A stretch of DNA of 64,000 bases from Dyella psychrodurans (GCF_003363265.1 NZ_QRBF01000001.1:776451-840450); one strand, 5' to 3'. Shown: positions 19,291 through 30,928, counted from the first letter of the stretch. Notes: generated from the sequence alone by a model not told the origin. Numbers and translations are program-made.

Positions 19291-19538
19291 GGCCACGACT
19301 ACATCACAAGGCGTAGCGGCGCGCAAGCTGTAACACGCCCGATACAACCACCCGGCGGAACCCCTTCACACGGGCTTATCGTCCATGTTGCTCATACTTC
19401 TCCCAAACGGCCTGCTCCAGGCTGATGCCCTGTCCAAGGGCCTTCGGGGACAACGCAAGTCATCGCGCCATATCGCACTTTGCATCGTCTGACGATTCGT
19501 CTTTCGGATCTTCCGCTCATTCGAATAAGGAGCGAACG

Positions 19539-21038
19539 ATGGAACGGCTAAAAGGCATGACCGGTTTGCTGATGTTGATCGCCCTCTCGCCAGCGTTCGC
19601 GCAGGACGATACCCACAAGCTGCAAAAGGAAGTGGACGACCTGCAGGCCACCGTGAAAGAGCTGCAGGCGGAAGTAAAGGAACTGAAAGCCGAACAGGCG
19701 AAACCAGCACAAGCGGCCACACCGCCATCGGCAACTTACACATCAGCGCCACCCGCGACGGCGACACCTGCCGCCGCGCTGACCCAGGTGCCGGGTAACC
19801 AAGTGGATGTCATTCAACTTGGGGAGGCGGCACACACGCCGCTGCCCGCCCAGCAAAGCGTTTCGGAAAACGCGGATTCGGCCTCGCGCATCGACAACGA
19901 GGCACCGCCCACCGACCCCGGTCTCAAAGGATTCGTGCAGATTCCCGGCACCGAAACAGTCATAAAGCTGGACGGCTACGCCAAGCTCGACACGATCTAC
20001 GACATCCACAGCATCGGCACGCCGGATTTCTTCGCCACCTCGGCGATCCCCGTTCCGGCGCCGCACGACAACAACGGCAACTTCAACATGCAGGCGCGCC
20101 AGACCCGTTTCAGCCTGGATATACGGCGCCCAGCGGTTTTCGATGAAAGCATGCGCTTTTACGTCGAAACCGACCTCTATGGCGGTGGCAACGGCAGCTA
20201 CGGATTCAGGTTGCGCCAGGCCTACGGTCAGCTCGGCAATACCTATGCGGGTTTTGGCTGGTCGGCGTATACGGACACCGACGCCCTGCCCGACACGTTG
20301 GACTTCGCCGGCCCCGGCGGTGCGATTGCGCCGCGACAGGCGGGCATCCACCAATTTTTCCGCCTGGGTGAAACAAGCAGCCTGACCCTTGCCGCCGAAC
20401 AGCCTTCATCGGAAGTCAGTGTGTACCCGCAGGTCGCACCCGATATCGTCGTCAACAACCTGCATGGCACGCAACACGCACCCGACGTCATCGTCGCGGT
20501 CCGCACCGAGCACAACTGGGGTCATCTGCAGTTGGGCGGCGTAGTGCGACAGCTGGGTTATACCGACGGCGAACAAAGCAGGCGTGTGATCGCAGGCGGC
20601 GCGTCATTGACCGGTTCGTTCAAGGTGGGAACGTTCGCCGCCTACAGCGACCTGCTGATGTTCGGCAGCAACTGGGGCAAAGGCATTGCACGCTACATCG
20701 CCGATACCGGGGGGCTCGGCCTCGATGCCGTGGTCGGTCCCGATGGCAAGCTGTACACACTCACGGGTTGGGGTGCCTATGCCGCCTATACGCACTACTG
20801 GAGCAGCAACTGGCGCAGCAATCTGGTCTACGGCGTTGCGCGCATCCAGCACTCGCCCTGGCTGGCGCCCAACGACTATCACGATACCAACTATGGCGCC
20901 GCCAATCTGATCTGGACGCCGGCGCCCATGCTTACCGTGGGCCTTGAAGTGCTGCATGGCCGACTGTTGGAGCAGGACACCCGCTACAACGATGACACGC
21001 GCATCCAGGGTTCGCTGCAATACAGCTTCATCAAATAA
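19539..21038 (+). CDS. DcaP-like outer-membrane porin
   Basis: A 499-residue outer-membrane protein. The start at 19539 follows AAGGAGCGAACG. It has a signal peptide (ending AFAQ) and then an N-terminal coiled coil (LQKEVDDLQATVKELQAEVK, continuing to residue about 55), as in trimeric DcaP porins. A Pro/Ala/Thr linker and a barrel follow, starting at IKLDGYAKLDTIYDI and ending in the typical aromatic-rich strand RIQGSLQYSFIK. DcaP-type porins import dicarboxylates and other small anions; the substrate here is unknown. It is divergent from the asnB leader. Confidence 0.88.
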   Translation: MERLKGMTGLLMLIALSPAFAQDDTHKLQKEVDDLQATVKELQAEVKELKAEQAKPAQAATPPSATYTSAPPATATPAAALTQVPGNQVDVIQLGEAAHTPLPAQQSVSENADSASRIDNEAPPTDPGLKGFVQIPGTETVIKLDGYAKLDTIYDIHSIGTPDFFATSAIPVPAPHDNNGNFNMQARQTRFSLDIRRPAVFDESMRFYVETDLYGGGNGSYGFRLRQAYGQLGNTYAGFGWSAYTDTDALPDTLDFAGPGGAIAPRQAGIHQFFRLGETSSLTLAAEQPSSEVSVYPQVAPDIVVNNLHGTQHAPDVIVAVRTEHNWGHLQLGGVVRQLGYTDGEQSRRVIAGGASLTGSFKVGTFAAYSDLLMFGSNWGKGIARYIADTGGLGLDAVVGPDGKLYTLTGWGAYAAYTHYWSSNWRSNLVYGVARIQHSPWLAPNDYHDTNYGAANLIWTPAPMLTVGLEVLHGRLLEQDTRYNDDTRIQGSLQYSFIK

Positions 21039-21108
21039 CGCTACGCAGTCGTTAACTCAAACCGTGCGCGACATGGACGCCGCTCTATGCGTCCCTTGGA
21101 TGCCCTGA

Positions 21109-21474
21109 TTAAATCTGTGCAACCCAGTGCAGTGCGTCATCGAGTTCGTCATTCGTGAACAGCCGGAACTGGGTAGGCATGGCGAAACCGAACATGCTGG
21201 ACATCACGCGCACCCAACCCACATCGGTGACCAGTCCGGTGCGCTCCCAACCGGAGATGTGGCGAAAACCGAGCTTGACGTCGTCCCACATCGCGCCCGG
21301 CGCGAAGCCGGTGAAGTCGTCGCCGATATGGATCAACAGGCGCAGCTTGCGGTTGAGCGCGAAGGCTGCCTCGATATCGGGAACCATCACGCTTTCATAG
21401 TCGTTGGCGGTGACGAGGCCGCTCATCCGAAAACCGAGTATGCCGGCGGGAAGGCTGGGGATCTGCTCGATCAT
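21109..21474 (-). CDS. SpoIIAA-like STAS-domain protein (DUF3478)
   Basis: A 121-residue cytosolic protein with the STAS/SpoIIAA-like pattern: LPAGILGFRMSGLVTANDY, LRLLIHIGDDFTGFAPGAM, then GWVRVMSSMFGFAMPTQFR. Family members bind hydrophobic ligands or act in regulatory switches, but none is well defined. AAGGAGCG precedes the ATG. It lies convergent with the porin gene and 103 bp downstream of recJ on the same strand as recJ. Confidence 0.85.
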   Translation of the reverse strand: MIEQIPSLPAGILGFRMSGLVTANDYESVMVPDIEAAFALNRKLRLLIHIGDDFTGFAPGAMWDDVKLGFRHISGWERTGLVTDVGWVRVMSSMFGFAMPTQFRLFTNDELDDALHWVAQI

Positions 21475-21577
21475 GGCTGCGCTCCTTCATGCTCGCTCCC
21501 CTACTATCCAAGCGCTATTTGCGCCGGCGCACAAGCGCCGGAGTGTGAACGAACGAAAGTGCGTCGAGGATTCGCGG

Positions 21578-23299
21578 CTAGGCAGGCTCGATATGCCGTA
21601 GCAGCAAACGCGGCGATTCCCGACCCTGCCAGTCATTGATGGTCAGCTCGTAGGCCGCGCGCAGCATGGTCGGTGGCGGCTGGCCGTCGTAGGCGTTGAA
21701 CATCACGGCATCGTAGAGCGCATCGTCGCGTGGGTCGCGCAAACTCAAGCGCAGATGACGTTCGCCCATCTGGCGCCAGTTGAAGCATTCGAAGCGATTG
21801 TCGAACAAAGGCTCGGGGAACGCCTGCCCCCAGGGGCCTGCGAAACGCAGCATGCGTGCCATATCCAGGGTGAACATGCCGGCGGGCAGCTCGCCATCCG
21901 TATAGAGCACGGCCTGTAGCTGCTCTTCGTTCAACCATTCGCGGGCCACGGCATCGAACGCTGCGGCAAAACGCGAATAGTCCTGAGCGCGGAGACTGAG
22001 TCCAGCGGCCATCGCGTGGCCACCGAAGCGTTCGATCAGGCCGGGATGACGCGCATCGACGGCCGCCAGCGCATCGCGGATATGGAATCCGGAAATAGAA
22101 CGCGCCGAACCACGCAATAGCTCGGGCGCATCCTCCCCTGCGGGAGCGAAGGCGATCACTGGACGATGCAGACGCTCTTTCAACTTGGATGCAACCAGAC
22201 CCACCACGCCAGCGTGCCAGCTCGGTTCGAACAAGGTCACGCCGACGGACTGCGTGTCGATGCCGGCAGCGCTGGCCACCATCGCTTCGGCTTCGGCCAC
22301 CATCGCCGCTTGCAGATCGCGACGCTCCTGATTGATCGAACTCAACAACTCGGCGTAACGGCGCGCCTGCACTGGATCGTCGGTAAGCAAACTCTCCACG
22401 CCAAGCCGCATGTCTTCCAGGCGGCCGGCAGCATTCAAACGCGGCCCGACGGCATAACCCAGGTCGCTGGTGCATAAAGTCGAAACGCTACGCTGGCTGG
22501 CTTCGATCAACGCGGTGATGCCTGCACAGGCGCGATGGCTGCGTATGCGCTTCATCCCCGCTTCGACCAGCACGCGGTTGTTGAAATCCAGCGGCACCAG
22601 GTCGGCGACGGTGCCGAGCGCCACCAGATCCAGCAGCGTGGACAGGTCCGGCTCCGCGTTCGCGGCGAAACGGCCCAGCTCTCTCAAGTGCGCACGCAAG
22701 GCGAGCAGCACGTAGAACATCACGCCCACACCAGCCAGCGACTTGCTGGGAAAGTCATCGCCATGCACGTTGGGATTGACGATGGCGTCGGCGGCAGGCA
22801 GGCGCTCACCGGGCAAGTGATGGTCGGTCACGATCACGCGAATGCCTCGCGCCTGCGCCGCCGCGACACCTGCCAGACTCGCAATGCCGTTGTCCACGGT
22901 GACGACGAGTTGCGCATGCGTCGGCAGCGAAGCAACAAGTTCAGGCGTGAGGCCGTAACCATGCACAAAGCGGTTCGGCACGACGTAATCCACGCGACGC
23001 GCACCCAGCATGCGCAACCCGCGAACGGCGACGGCAGTACCTGTCGCGCCGTCGCAGTCGTAATCGCCGGCGATGATGATCGACGCGTCGTCGTGGATCG
23101 CCTGCGCAAGCAGCGCCACCACCTCGGACATACCGCCGAGCTGCTGCGGCGACAGCAGGCGCGTCAGGCGATGCTCGGCCTGTTCGGGCCCGAACACGCC
23201 GCGCGCCGCGTAGATGCGCTGCAAAATGATCGGTACCGCATCACTCCAGCCGGTGGGTTCGCCCAGCAAAGGGCGCCGTTCCAGTTTGACGCGACTCAT
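21578..23299 (-). CDS. recJ: Single-stranded-DNA exonuclease RecJ
   Basis: A 5'-3' ssDNA exonuclease of the DHH family used in recombination and repair. The 573-residue protein has IIAGDYDCDGATGTA (motif I), VTVDNGIAS, VTDHHLPGE (DHH), LVALGTVADLVPL, RLNAAGRLEDM and, in the DHHA1 domain, GSARSISGFHIRDAL and ERFGGHAMAAGLSL. The start at 23299 overlaps the stop of the upstream gene (ATGA), so translation is coupled. The upstream frame to 23350 lies inside that gene. Confidence 0.97.
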   Translation of the reverse strand: MSRVKLERRPLLGEPTGWSDAVPIILQRIYAARGVFGPEQAEHRLTRLLSPQQLGGMSEVVALLAQAIHDDASIIIAGDYDCDGATGTAVAVRGLRMLGARRVDYVVPNRFVHGYGLTPELVASLPTHAQLVVTVDNGIASLAGVAAAQARGIRVIVTDHHLPGERLPAADAIVNPNVHGDDFPSKSLAGVGVMFYVLLALRAHLRELGRFAANAEPDLSTLLDLVALGTVADLVPLDFNNRVLVEAGMKRIRSHRACAGITALIEASQRSVSTLCTSDLGYAVGPRLNAAGRLEDMRLGVESLLTDDPVQARRYAELLSSINQERRDLQAAMVAEAEAMVASAAGIDTQSVGVTLFEPSWHAGVVGLVASKLKERLHRPVIAFAPAGEDAPELLRGSARSISGFHIRDALAAVDARHPGLIERFGGHAMAAGLSLRAQDYSRFAAAFDAVAREWLNEEQLQAVLYTDGELPAGMFTLDMARMLRFAGPWGQAFPEPLFDNRFECFNWRQMGERHLRLSLRDPRDDALYDAVMFNAYDGQPPPTMLRAAYELTINDWQGRESPRLLLRHIEPA

Positions 23300-24219
23300 G
23301 AGGCGTTTCGTCGCCAGAAGCGCATGCGGTGCCATGGTCGATGCAGCCATCGTTCGCCGCTGGCAAACGCGAGCACTAACGCTTCGCGCTTTGACAACGC
23401 CTGCAGCGAAGGCACCCAGGCTTTCGCAATGTCGTCGACGTTTTGATCCTGCAAGTCGATCAGCCAGCCGACCTTGGCCGCCGTCATCGATGATTCACTG
23501 CGATGCTGCGTCGTTATGCCTGCATGCTGCGCCAGCGCGAGCAGAAGCAAGTCTTCGCCGATGACACCTTTGAGCGTAGTCGACACGTGCGAAGGCAACG
23601 CTCCGCCACCCCACAGCCACACGCTGTTGACCGGCGGTAACCCGCGCGCGCGGCGTTGCGCGTTGGCCGGATGCTGGTGCAGCATGACCTGCACTTCGTT
23701 GAATAACACGCGCCAGCGCCGCCCTTCCGGTCCGTGAGGAAGGTGGTTGTACAGATCCTCCCCCAGCGCCTGCTCCGGCGCCGCGAACTCCGGTAGTTCG
23801 TTTTGCGATGGAAGACGAACGTGCCAGCGATCCGGCGACGAAACTTCCAGGCTCATGCCGGCATCGGCAAATATCGGCTTCAACGGCTCGGCAAGCGATC
23901 GAGCTTCATCCATGCTCAGCTGCATTTGACCGCATGCCAGCAGTCGCGCGCCGCTGAGATCGGGCTGCACCCAGGCCGGATCGGCACTGAGCCATGCGGG
24001 CGCCTCCGCGGCATCACCCGCGAGATGGTCGCGCGTCAGTGCCGCCGCGGGCATGCCGTCACCACATTGAAAATACGCGGCGAGGCCATTCAGATAACCT
24101 TGCGCGCCGTTATCCAGGCGATCGGCCTTGGCCAGCAACCTGCGCAAGGGATGCGCCGGCTCGAAGCGCTCCAGGTTGGGCAACCAGCACTCGACGGCGT
24201 GAAAAGAAGTATCCGTCAT
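23296..24219 (-). CDS. RpfE-like / phosphoglycerate mutase-like protein
   Basis: A 307-residue protein directly upstream of recJ and overlapping it by 4 bp. The pattern CGQMQLSMDEARSL, the central LFNEVQVMLHQHPANAQRRA and the VNSVWLWGGGALP motif match the cofactor-independent phosphoglycerate mutase-like family that includes RpfE of Xanthomonas, which also lies next to recJ in the rpf region. The function is not established; the VWLWGGG motif suggests a small-molecule or phosphate-binding fold. I am fairly sure of the family and not of any enzymatic role. Confidence 0.7.
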   Translation of the reverse strand: MTDTSFHAVECWLPNLERFEPAHPLRRLLAKADRLDNGAQGYLNGLAAYFQCGDGMPAAALTRDHLAGDAAEAPAWLSADPAWVQPDLSGARLLACGQMQLSMDEARSLAEPLKPIFADAGMSLEVSSPDRWHVRLPSQNELPEFAAPEQALGEDLYNHLPHGPEGRRWRVLFNEVQVMLHQHPANAQRRARGLPPVNSVWLWGGGALPSHVSTTLKGVIGEDLLLLALAQHAGITTQHRSESSMTAAKVGWLIDLQDQNVDDIAKAWVPSLQALSKREALVLAFASGERWLHRPWHRMRFWRRNAS

Positions 24220-24223
24220 GGGA

Positions 24224-26119
<1,896 letters not shown>

Positions 26120-26297
26120 GAATACTCAACAAAAAAGGGGGCGGCCAGCGCCCGCAACGGTGCATGATAGCGGTCGGGGGCGCCTACGCCGAATGGATCA
26201 GAGCGTCTCTGCGTCACATCTGCCTATTTTGCTCATGGCATGGCGCAAACAGTTCTGCTACAACGACGCGGCAACGCTTCACGCGGAGAGGGGACCC

Positions 26298-26642
26298 ATG
26301 TTCAAGCACCGTACCAACCTGCCCTTGCTGGCGGCCATCGTCATCGGCGCAGGCCTTGTCGTAGCGCAGACGGCCCACGCCCAGCAAACGCTGACCCAGC
26401 GCGTGCAGGAAGAGAAAAGCATGAATCTGCCTGCGCGGGGCTTGTCCATGGCCCAGGTGGAGAAGCAATACGGCCAGCCCCTGCACAAGCTTTCCCCGCG
26501 CGGTGGCGATTCGGCCAAGCATCCGACGATCAATCGTTGGGAGTATTCCAACTTCATCGTCTATTTCGAAAACAGCCGGGTGATTCACTCGGTGCTCAAT
26601 ACGCCGGCGGGCAACAATCAGAATCCTGGCGCGGTGAACTGA
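26298..26642 (+). CDS. Periplasmic hypothetical protein
   Basis: A 114-residue secreted protein. The ATG at 26298 follows GAGAGGGG and gives a signal peptide ending TAHAQQ. The mature part has SMAQVEKQYGQPLHKLSPRG, then INRWEYSNFIVYFENSRVIH, a pattern that resembles small SmpA/BamE-like or similar domains in which a YGxP turn is followed by a beta hairpin describing a lipoprotein helper. I do not assign a function. It is upstream of aguA by 80 bp on the same strand. Confidence 0.75.
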   Translation: MFKHRTNLPLLAAIVIGAGLVVAQTAHAQQTLTQRVQEEKSMNLPARGLSMAQVEKQYGQPLHKLSPRGGDSAKHPTINRWEYSNFIVYFENSRVIHSVLNTPAGNNQNPGAVN

Positions 26643-26722
26643 TTCGTCAGAGCCTGTAAACTTGTGCACTTGCCGCGCCCGGCCATGTTCCGGGCGCTTT
26701 CCTATGCGCGAGTGCCGTCCCC

Positions 26723-27754
26723 ATGACCGATTCCAACTTGCGCCTGCCGGCCGAATGGGAGCCGCAGGCCGCCGTCCTGATTGCCTGGCCGCATGCCGGC
26801 ACCGACTGGGCCGAACGGCTCGATGCGGTGGAGTCCACCTACGTGGCGCTCGCAGCGGCGGTCACGCGCTTTCAGGCGCTGATCATCGTCGTGGCCGACG
26901 GAGCGCTTCAGCAACACGTTGTTTCGAAGCTGCAGGATGCCGGCGCCGATCTCGCGCGGATTCGTTTCGTGCAACTGCCCTATGACGACACATGGCTGCG
27001 CGATTCCGGCCCGATCACCTTGCGTGATGGCAACCGTTTCCAGCTCACCGATTTCCGCTTCACAGGCTGGGGCGGCAAGTTCGGTGCGGAGCAAGACGAT
27101 GCCTTGATTCGTGGATTGGTCGACGCGGGCGTGTTCGGCTCGGCGGTGCACAAGCGCATCGATTGGGCGCTCGAAGGCGGCGGCATCGAGAGCGACGGCC
27201 ACGGCACGATCCTTACCACCTGGCGATGCCTGGTACAGCGTCATCCCGAACAATCGCGCGAGGAGATGAGCGCGATCCTGCGCGACAGTCTGCATGCCGA
27301 ACGCGTGCTGTGGCTCGACTACGGCTACCTCGAAGGCGACGACACCGACGCGCATATCGATACGCTGGCGCGTTTTGCGCCCGGCGATCGCATCGTCTTC
27401 CAGGCCTGCAGCGACGCGGCAGACGTGCACCATGACGAACTGCAGCGCATGGGCGACGAACTGGCCGCGCTGCGCACCGTGGATGGCAAGCCGTACACGC
27501 TGCATCCGCTGCCCTGGGCAGAACCGGTCATCGACGAAGGTCGTCGCCTCGCGGCGTCCTATGCGAACTATCTGATCGTGAACGGCGCGGTGCTGGTTCC
27601 GGCATATGGCGATGCGGTGGATGACCATGCCGCTCGTGTCATCGGCGAGGCACATCCGGGGCGTACGGTGGTGCAGGTGCCATGCCGTCCGCTGATCTGG
27701 CAGAACGGCAGCCTGCACTGCATCACCATGCAGCTTCCGGCCGGCCTCATCTAA
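26723..27754 (+). CDS. aguA: Agmatine deiminase
   Basis: Hydrolyses agmatine to N-carbamoylputrescine and ammonia, a step of putrescine synthesis from arginine. The 343-residue protein belongs to the peptidyl-arginine deiminase family: PAEWEPQAAVLIAWPHAGTD, YDDTWLRDSGPI, ALEGGGIESDG with the catalytic Glu/His area, and NGSLHCITMQ with the catalytic Cys near residue 333. The next gene on the strand is the second enzyme of the pathway, which supports agmatine rather than peptidyl-arginine as substrate. Confidence 0.92.
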   Translation: MTDSNLRLPAEWEPQAAVLIAWPHAGTDWAERLDAVESTYVALAAAVTRFQALIIVVADGALQQHVVSKLQDAGADLARIRFVQLPYDDTWLRDSGPITLRDGNRFQLTDFRFTGWGGKFGAEQDDALIRGLVDAGVFGSAVHKRIDWALEGGGIESDGHGTILTTWRCLVQRHPEQSREEMSAILRDSLHAERVLWLDYGYLEGDDTDAHIDTLARFAPGDRIVFQACSDAADVHHDELQRMGDELAALRTVDGKPYTLHPLPWAEPVIDEGRRLAASYANYLIVNGAVLVPAYGDAVDDHAARVIGEAHPGRTVVQVPCRPLIWQNGSLHCITMQLPAGLI

Positions 27755-27817
27755 CCATCCGTTCAAAACCCGTCCATTAGAATGGTACGGTTTTGTAGTC
27801 GTCGTCAGGACATGCCC

Positions 27818-28708
27818 ATGACCCGCAAGCTTCTTAAAGTTGCCCTGCTGCAGGAAACCCACCGCGGTAGCCGCGATGCGAATCTCGATGCCATCGAGAC
27901 CGGTTTGCGCGAAGCGGCCGCGGCGGGCGCCGAACTGGTGCTGCTGCAGGAGCTGCACAACGGGCCGTATTTCTGCCAGCACGAGTCGGTGAACGAGTTC
28001 GACCTCGCCGAGAGCATTCCCGGCCACAGCACGGCGCGCATCGGCAAGCTCGCCGAAGAGATGAAACTGGTGGTGGTCGCCTCCTTGTTCGAGAAGCGCG
28101 CGGCGGGTCTGTATCACAACACCGCGGTCGTGTTCGATCGCTCCACCAACATCGCCGGCAAGTATCGAAAGATGCATATCCCCGACGATCCGGCGTTCTA
28201 CGAGAAATTCTATTTCACGCCCGGTGACCTGGGTTTCGATCCCATCGACACGTCGGTAGGCCGCCTGGGCGTGCTGGTGTGCTGGGACCAGTGGTATCCC
28301 GAGGCGGCGCGACTGATGGCGCTGGCGGGCGCGGAACTGCTGCTCTATCCCACCGCCATCGGCTGGGATCCGAACGACGGACAGGCCGAGAAGGATCGCC
28401 AGCGCGACGCATGGATCACCGTGCAGCGCGGCCATGCGGTGGCGAACGGCGTGCCTTTGCTCTCCTGCAACCGTACCGGCTTCGAGGCCGATCCCTCGGG
28501 CGTGGGCGCCGGCATTCAATTCTGGGGCAGCAGCTTTGTGGCGGGTCCGCAAGGCGAGTTCCTGGGTCAGGCGGGCACTGACGGACGCCAGTTGCTGGTG
28601 GTCGAGATCGACATGGCGCGCAGCGAGCATGTGCGGCGCATATGGCCGTTCCTGCGCGATCGCCGTATCGACGCTTATGGCGATCTTTTGCGCCGTTTTC
28701 GAGATTGA
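27818..28708 (+). CDS. aguB: N-carbamoylputrescine amidase
   Basis: A nitrilase-family amidase that converts N-carbamoylputrescine to putrescine, CO2 and ammonia. The 296-residue protein has the Glu-Lys-Cys triad in LLQELHNGPYFC, YRKMHIPDDPAFYEKFYF and VLVCWDQWYPEAARL. The start at 27818 (MTRKLLKVALLQ) is 7 nt after AGGA; the MPM start at 27812 would be too close. It follows aguA by 63 bp. Confidence 0.94.
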   Translation: MTRKLLKVALLQETHRGSRDANLDAIETGLREAAAAGAELVLLQELHNGPYFCQHESVNEFDLAESIPGHSTARIGKLAEEMKLVVVASLFEKRAAGLYHNTAVVFDRSTNIAGKYRKMHIPDDPAFYEKFYFTPGDLGFDPIDTSVGRLGVLVCWDQWYPEAARLMALAGAELLLYPTAIGWDPNDGQAEKDRQRDAWITVQRGHAVANGVPLLSCNRTGFEADPSGVGAGIQFWGSSFVAGPQGEFLGQAGTDGRQLLVVEIDMARSEHVRRIWPFLRDRRIDAYGDLLRRFRD

Positions 28709-28813
28709 TCGACACCTGGGACTCGCGGCTAGTCCCTGTTCACGCTCCAGCTTGCACTGTTCGCACCAAGTCCCCATGCTGGGCATCGTCCTCCCCCTCC
28801 CTGCATCCATGGC

Positions 28814-30046
28814 ATGAGCGTTACCGAAACCGATTTTCTCGCCCCGATGGATCTGCACGACCAGCCGATTGAACGCGTGCAACGCGATGGCGTGGAATAC
28901 GTGGCACTGGGTACCGCGCACGTATCGCGCAGCAGTGTCGAGGCCGTGCAAACGTTGCTGGCGAGCGAATCGTTTGACGCCGTGGCGGTGGAACTGTGCG
29001 AAAGCCGCGCGCAGGGCATGCGCGATCCGGAAGCGTTCAAGCAGATGGATCTGTTCCGGGTGATTCGCCAGGGCAAGGCCGGCATGGTCGCGGCGAGCCT
29101 GGTGCTCTCCACCTTCCAGAAGCGATTGGCCGATCAATATGGCATCCAGCCCGGCGCCGAGATGAAGGCCGCGATGGACGGTGCCGACGAACGGCATGTT
29201 CCCGTGTGGCTGGTCGATCGCGAAGTGGGCACCACGCTCAAGCGCGCCTGGCACAGCGTCGGTTTCTGGCAGCGCTTCGGCCTGCTCGGCGGACTGCTCG
29301 CCAGCGTGTTCGAGCGCGAAACGATCGACGAGAAGGAAATCGAGAAGCTCAAGCAGGGCGACATGCTCGAGAGCGCGTTCAGCGAATTCGCCAACGAATC
29401 GGAACCGCTCTTTCGCAGCCTGATCGCCGAGCGCGATGCTTTCATGGCGGCGCGCCTGCGCGAAGAAGCCGCCAAGTCGGCTACCACCGAACCACGCAAA
29501 GTGCTCGTCGTGATCGGTGCCGGACATCTCAAAGGCATGTGCGAGAACTTGCGCACGCAGCAGACGAATCCCGCCGCAACCGCGTCCGAGCTCTCGCAAA
29601 CGCCACCCAAGGCGCAATGGCCGAAGTGGCTGGCGATCGGCCTGGTGCTGCTGGTGTTCGTCGCGATCGGCTACGCCTTCCATCGCAACGCCGCGCTGGG
29701 CGCGCAGGCACTGCGCGACTGGGTGCTGTTCACCGGCGGTTTCTCGGTGCTCGGTGCGCTGATTGCGCGCGCGCATCCGCTAAGCGTTCTGGCCGCTTTC
29801 ATAGCGGCGCCGATCAAACCGTTTCGTCCTGGCATTCCTTCCGGCGGGATCAGCGCGATGGTCGAGGCGTGGGTGCGGCGTCCGCGCGTGGCGGATTTCG
29901 AAAGCCTGCGCGACGACATCGTGCACTGGAGCGGCTGGTGGACCAACCGCGTCGCGCGCACGCTGCTCAACTTTTTCCTCGTCAGTCTCGGCACCATCGT
30001 CGGCGAATACGCCGCCGGCATCCACATCCTCAAGAGCCTGTTCTGA
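28814..30046 (+). CDS. TraB/PrgY-domain membrane protein
   Basis: A 410-residue protein with the TraB/GumN fold at the N-terminus: YVALGTAHVSRSSVEAV, AVAVELCESRAQGM, VWLVDREVGTTLKRAW and VVIGAGHLKGM with the conserved His-Gly elements. Then come two or three membrane helices (WLAIGLVLLVFVAIGYAF, FTGGFSVLGALIARAHPLS) and a soluble tail with a further hydrophobic stretch (LLNFFLVSLGTIVGEYAAG). TraB-like proteins are proposed metal-dependent proteases or signal inhibitors; no role is established in this group. No good ribosome binding site is visible before the ATG. Confidence 0.85.
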   Translation: MSVTETDFLAPMDLHDQPIERVQRDGVEYVALGTAHVSRSSVEAVQTLLASESFDAVAVELCESRAQGMRDPEAFKQMDLFRVIRQGKAGMVAASLVLSTFQKRLADQYGIQPGAEMKAAMDGADERHVPVWLVDREVGTTLKRAWHSVGFWQRFGLLGGLLASVFERETIDEKEIEKLKQGDMLESAFSEFANESEPLFRSLIAERDAFMAARLREEAAKSATTEPRKVLVVIGAGHLKGMCENLRTQQTNPAATASELSQTPPKAQWPKWLAIGLVLLVFVAIGYAFHRNAALGAQALRDWVLFTGGFSVLGALIARAHPLSVLAAFIAAPIKPFRPGIPSGGISAMVEAWVRRPRVADFESLRDDIVHWSGWWTNRVARTLLNFFLVSLGTIVGEYAAGIHILKSLF

Positions 30047-30206
30047 CGCTGGAGCGAATCGGATCACGGAATCCGGACTCGTTATGGGGAGCGGCTTTTT
30101 GTCGCTCCCCCCACCCCTTCCCCGCCCATTGTGACGTCTCCCGAGCAACCTCTATACTCGGGCGAATACGTTGCATGCGTCCGCTGGAACCGTGGGGATC
30201 CTCTTG

Positions 30207-30533
30207 ATGACTCGATTGCAATTGTTTGGCCTGGCTGCTGCTACCGCTGTGCTTTTCTCGGGCTCCGCCCATGCCACTGGCGACAAAGCCAGTGGCCGCA
30301 CTCTCGTCTATACCTGCAATGGCTGCCACGGCGTCCCTGGCACCAACAACGCGTATCCGCAGTATCCGGTGCCGAAGATCGCCGGTCAGAACGCGCAGTA
30401 CATCATCGCCGCGTTGCACGAATACAAATCAGGCGATCGTACTCATCCGACGATGATGGCCCAGGCGCAAAGCCTCTCCGACCAGGAGATCGAGGACATC
30501 GCCGCCTATCTTTCCAGCATCGCTGCGAAGTAA
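30207..30533 (+). CDS. Class I c-type cytochrome
   Basis: A 108-residue periplasmic monohaem cytochrome. It has a signal peptide (MTRLQLFGLAAATAVLF, ending AHA), the haem site CNGCH with the His ligand, PKIAGQNAQYI, and a distal Met in HPTMMAQ. It is similar to half of a cytochrome c4 or to c553-type carriers. It is followed 21 bp later by a second cytochrome of the same type, so the pair resembles a split c4. It likely carries electrons to a terminal oxidase. Confidence 0.9.
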   Translation: MTRLQLFGLAAATAVLFSGSAHATGDKASGRTLVYTCNGCHGVPGTNNAYPQYPVPKIAGQNAQYIIAALHEYKSGDRTHPTMMAQAQSLSDQEIEDIAAYLSSIAAK

Positions 30534-30554
30534 TCAGCTGAGGATTCCACCTGC

Positions 30555-30905
30555 ATGAAACGTGCGCTTACGCTGCTTTCGTTCGGTATTGCCCTTGCGT
30601 TTGCTTCGGCCCCGCTGCTGGCCAGCGGCAATAGCGAAAACGGCAAGACCAAGGCCGCTGCCTGTGTCGCCTGCCACGGTGCCGACGGCAATGCGGTTGA
30701 TCCGCAATATCCCCGCCTTGCCGGTCAGTACAACGAGTACATCCAGGAGGCGCTGCACGAATACAAGGACGGCCGCCGCAACAATCCGATCATGAAGGGT
30801 TTTGCAGGTACGCTTTCCGATCAGGACATCCAGGATATCGCTGCCTATTTCTCCTCGATGCCGACCAAGATGGATACGCTGAAAGGCCATGTCCAGGGCG
30901 ACTGA
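30555..30905 (+). CDS. Class I c-type cytochrome (second of tandem pair)
   Basis: A 116-residue periplasmic cytochrome with a signal peptide (ending LLAS), haem site CVACHGADGNAVD, PRLAGQYNEYI, NPIMKGFA carrying the Met ligand, and LSDQDIQDIAAYFSS. The segment QYNEYIQEALHEYKDG is close to the corresponding QYIIAALHEYKSG of the preceding gene, so this is a tandem duplication. GAGGATTCCACC precedes the ATG. A terminator follows at 30929. Confidence 0.92.
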   Translation: MKRALTLLSFGIALAFASAPLLASGNSENGKTKAAACVACHGADGNAVDPQYPRLAGQYNEYIQEALHEYKDGRRNNPIMKGFAGTLSDQDIQDIAAYFSSMPTKMDTLKGHVQGD

Positions 30906-30928
30906 GCCTAACCAAGCGACATACGCAG

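Noticed and set aside
26702-29776. A 1024-codon open frame on the minus strand
   Set aside because: It is antisense to aguA, aguB and the TraB-type gene, which have clear family motifs; its translation is Arg/His/Gln-rich without domains. GC-rich codons leave long open frames on the wrong strand.
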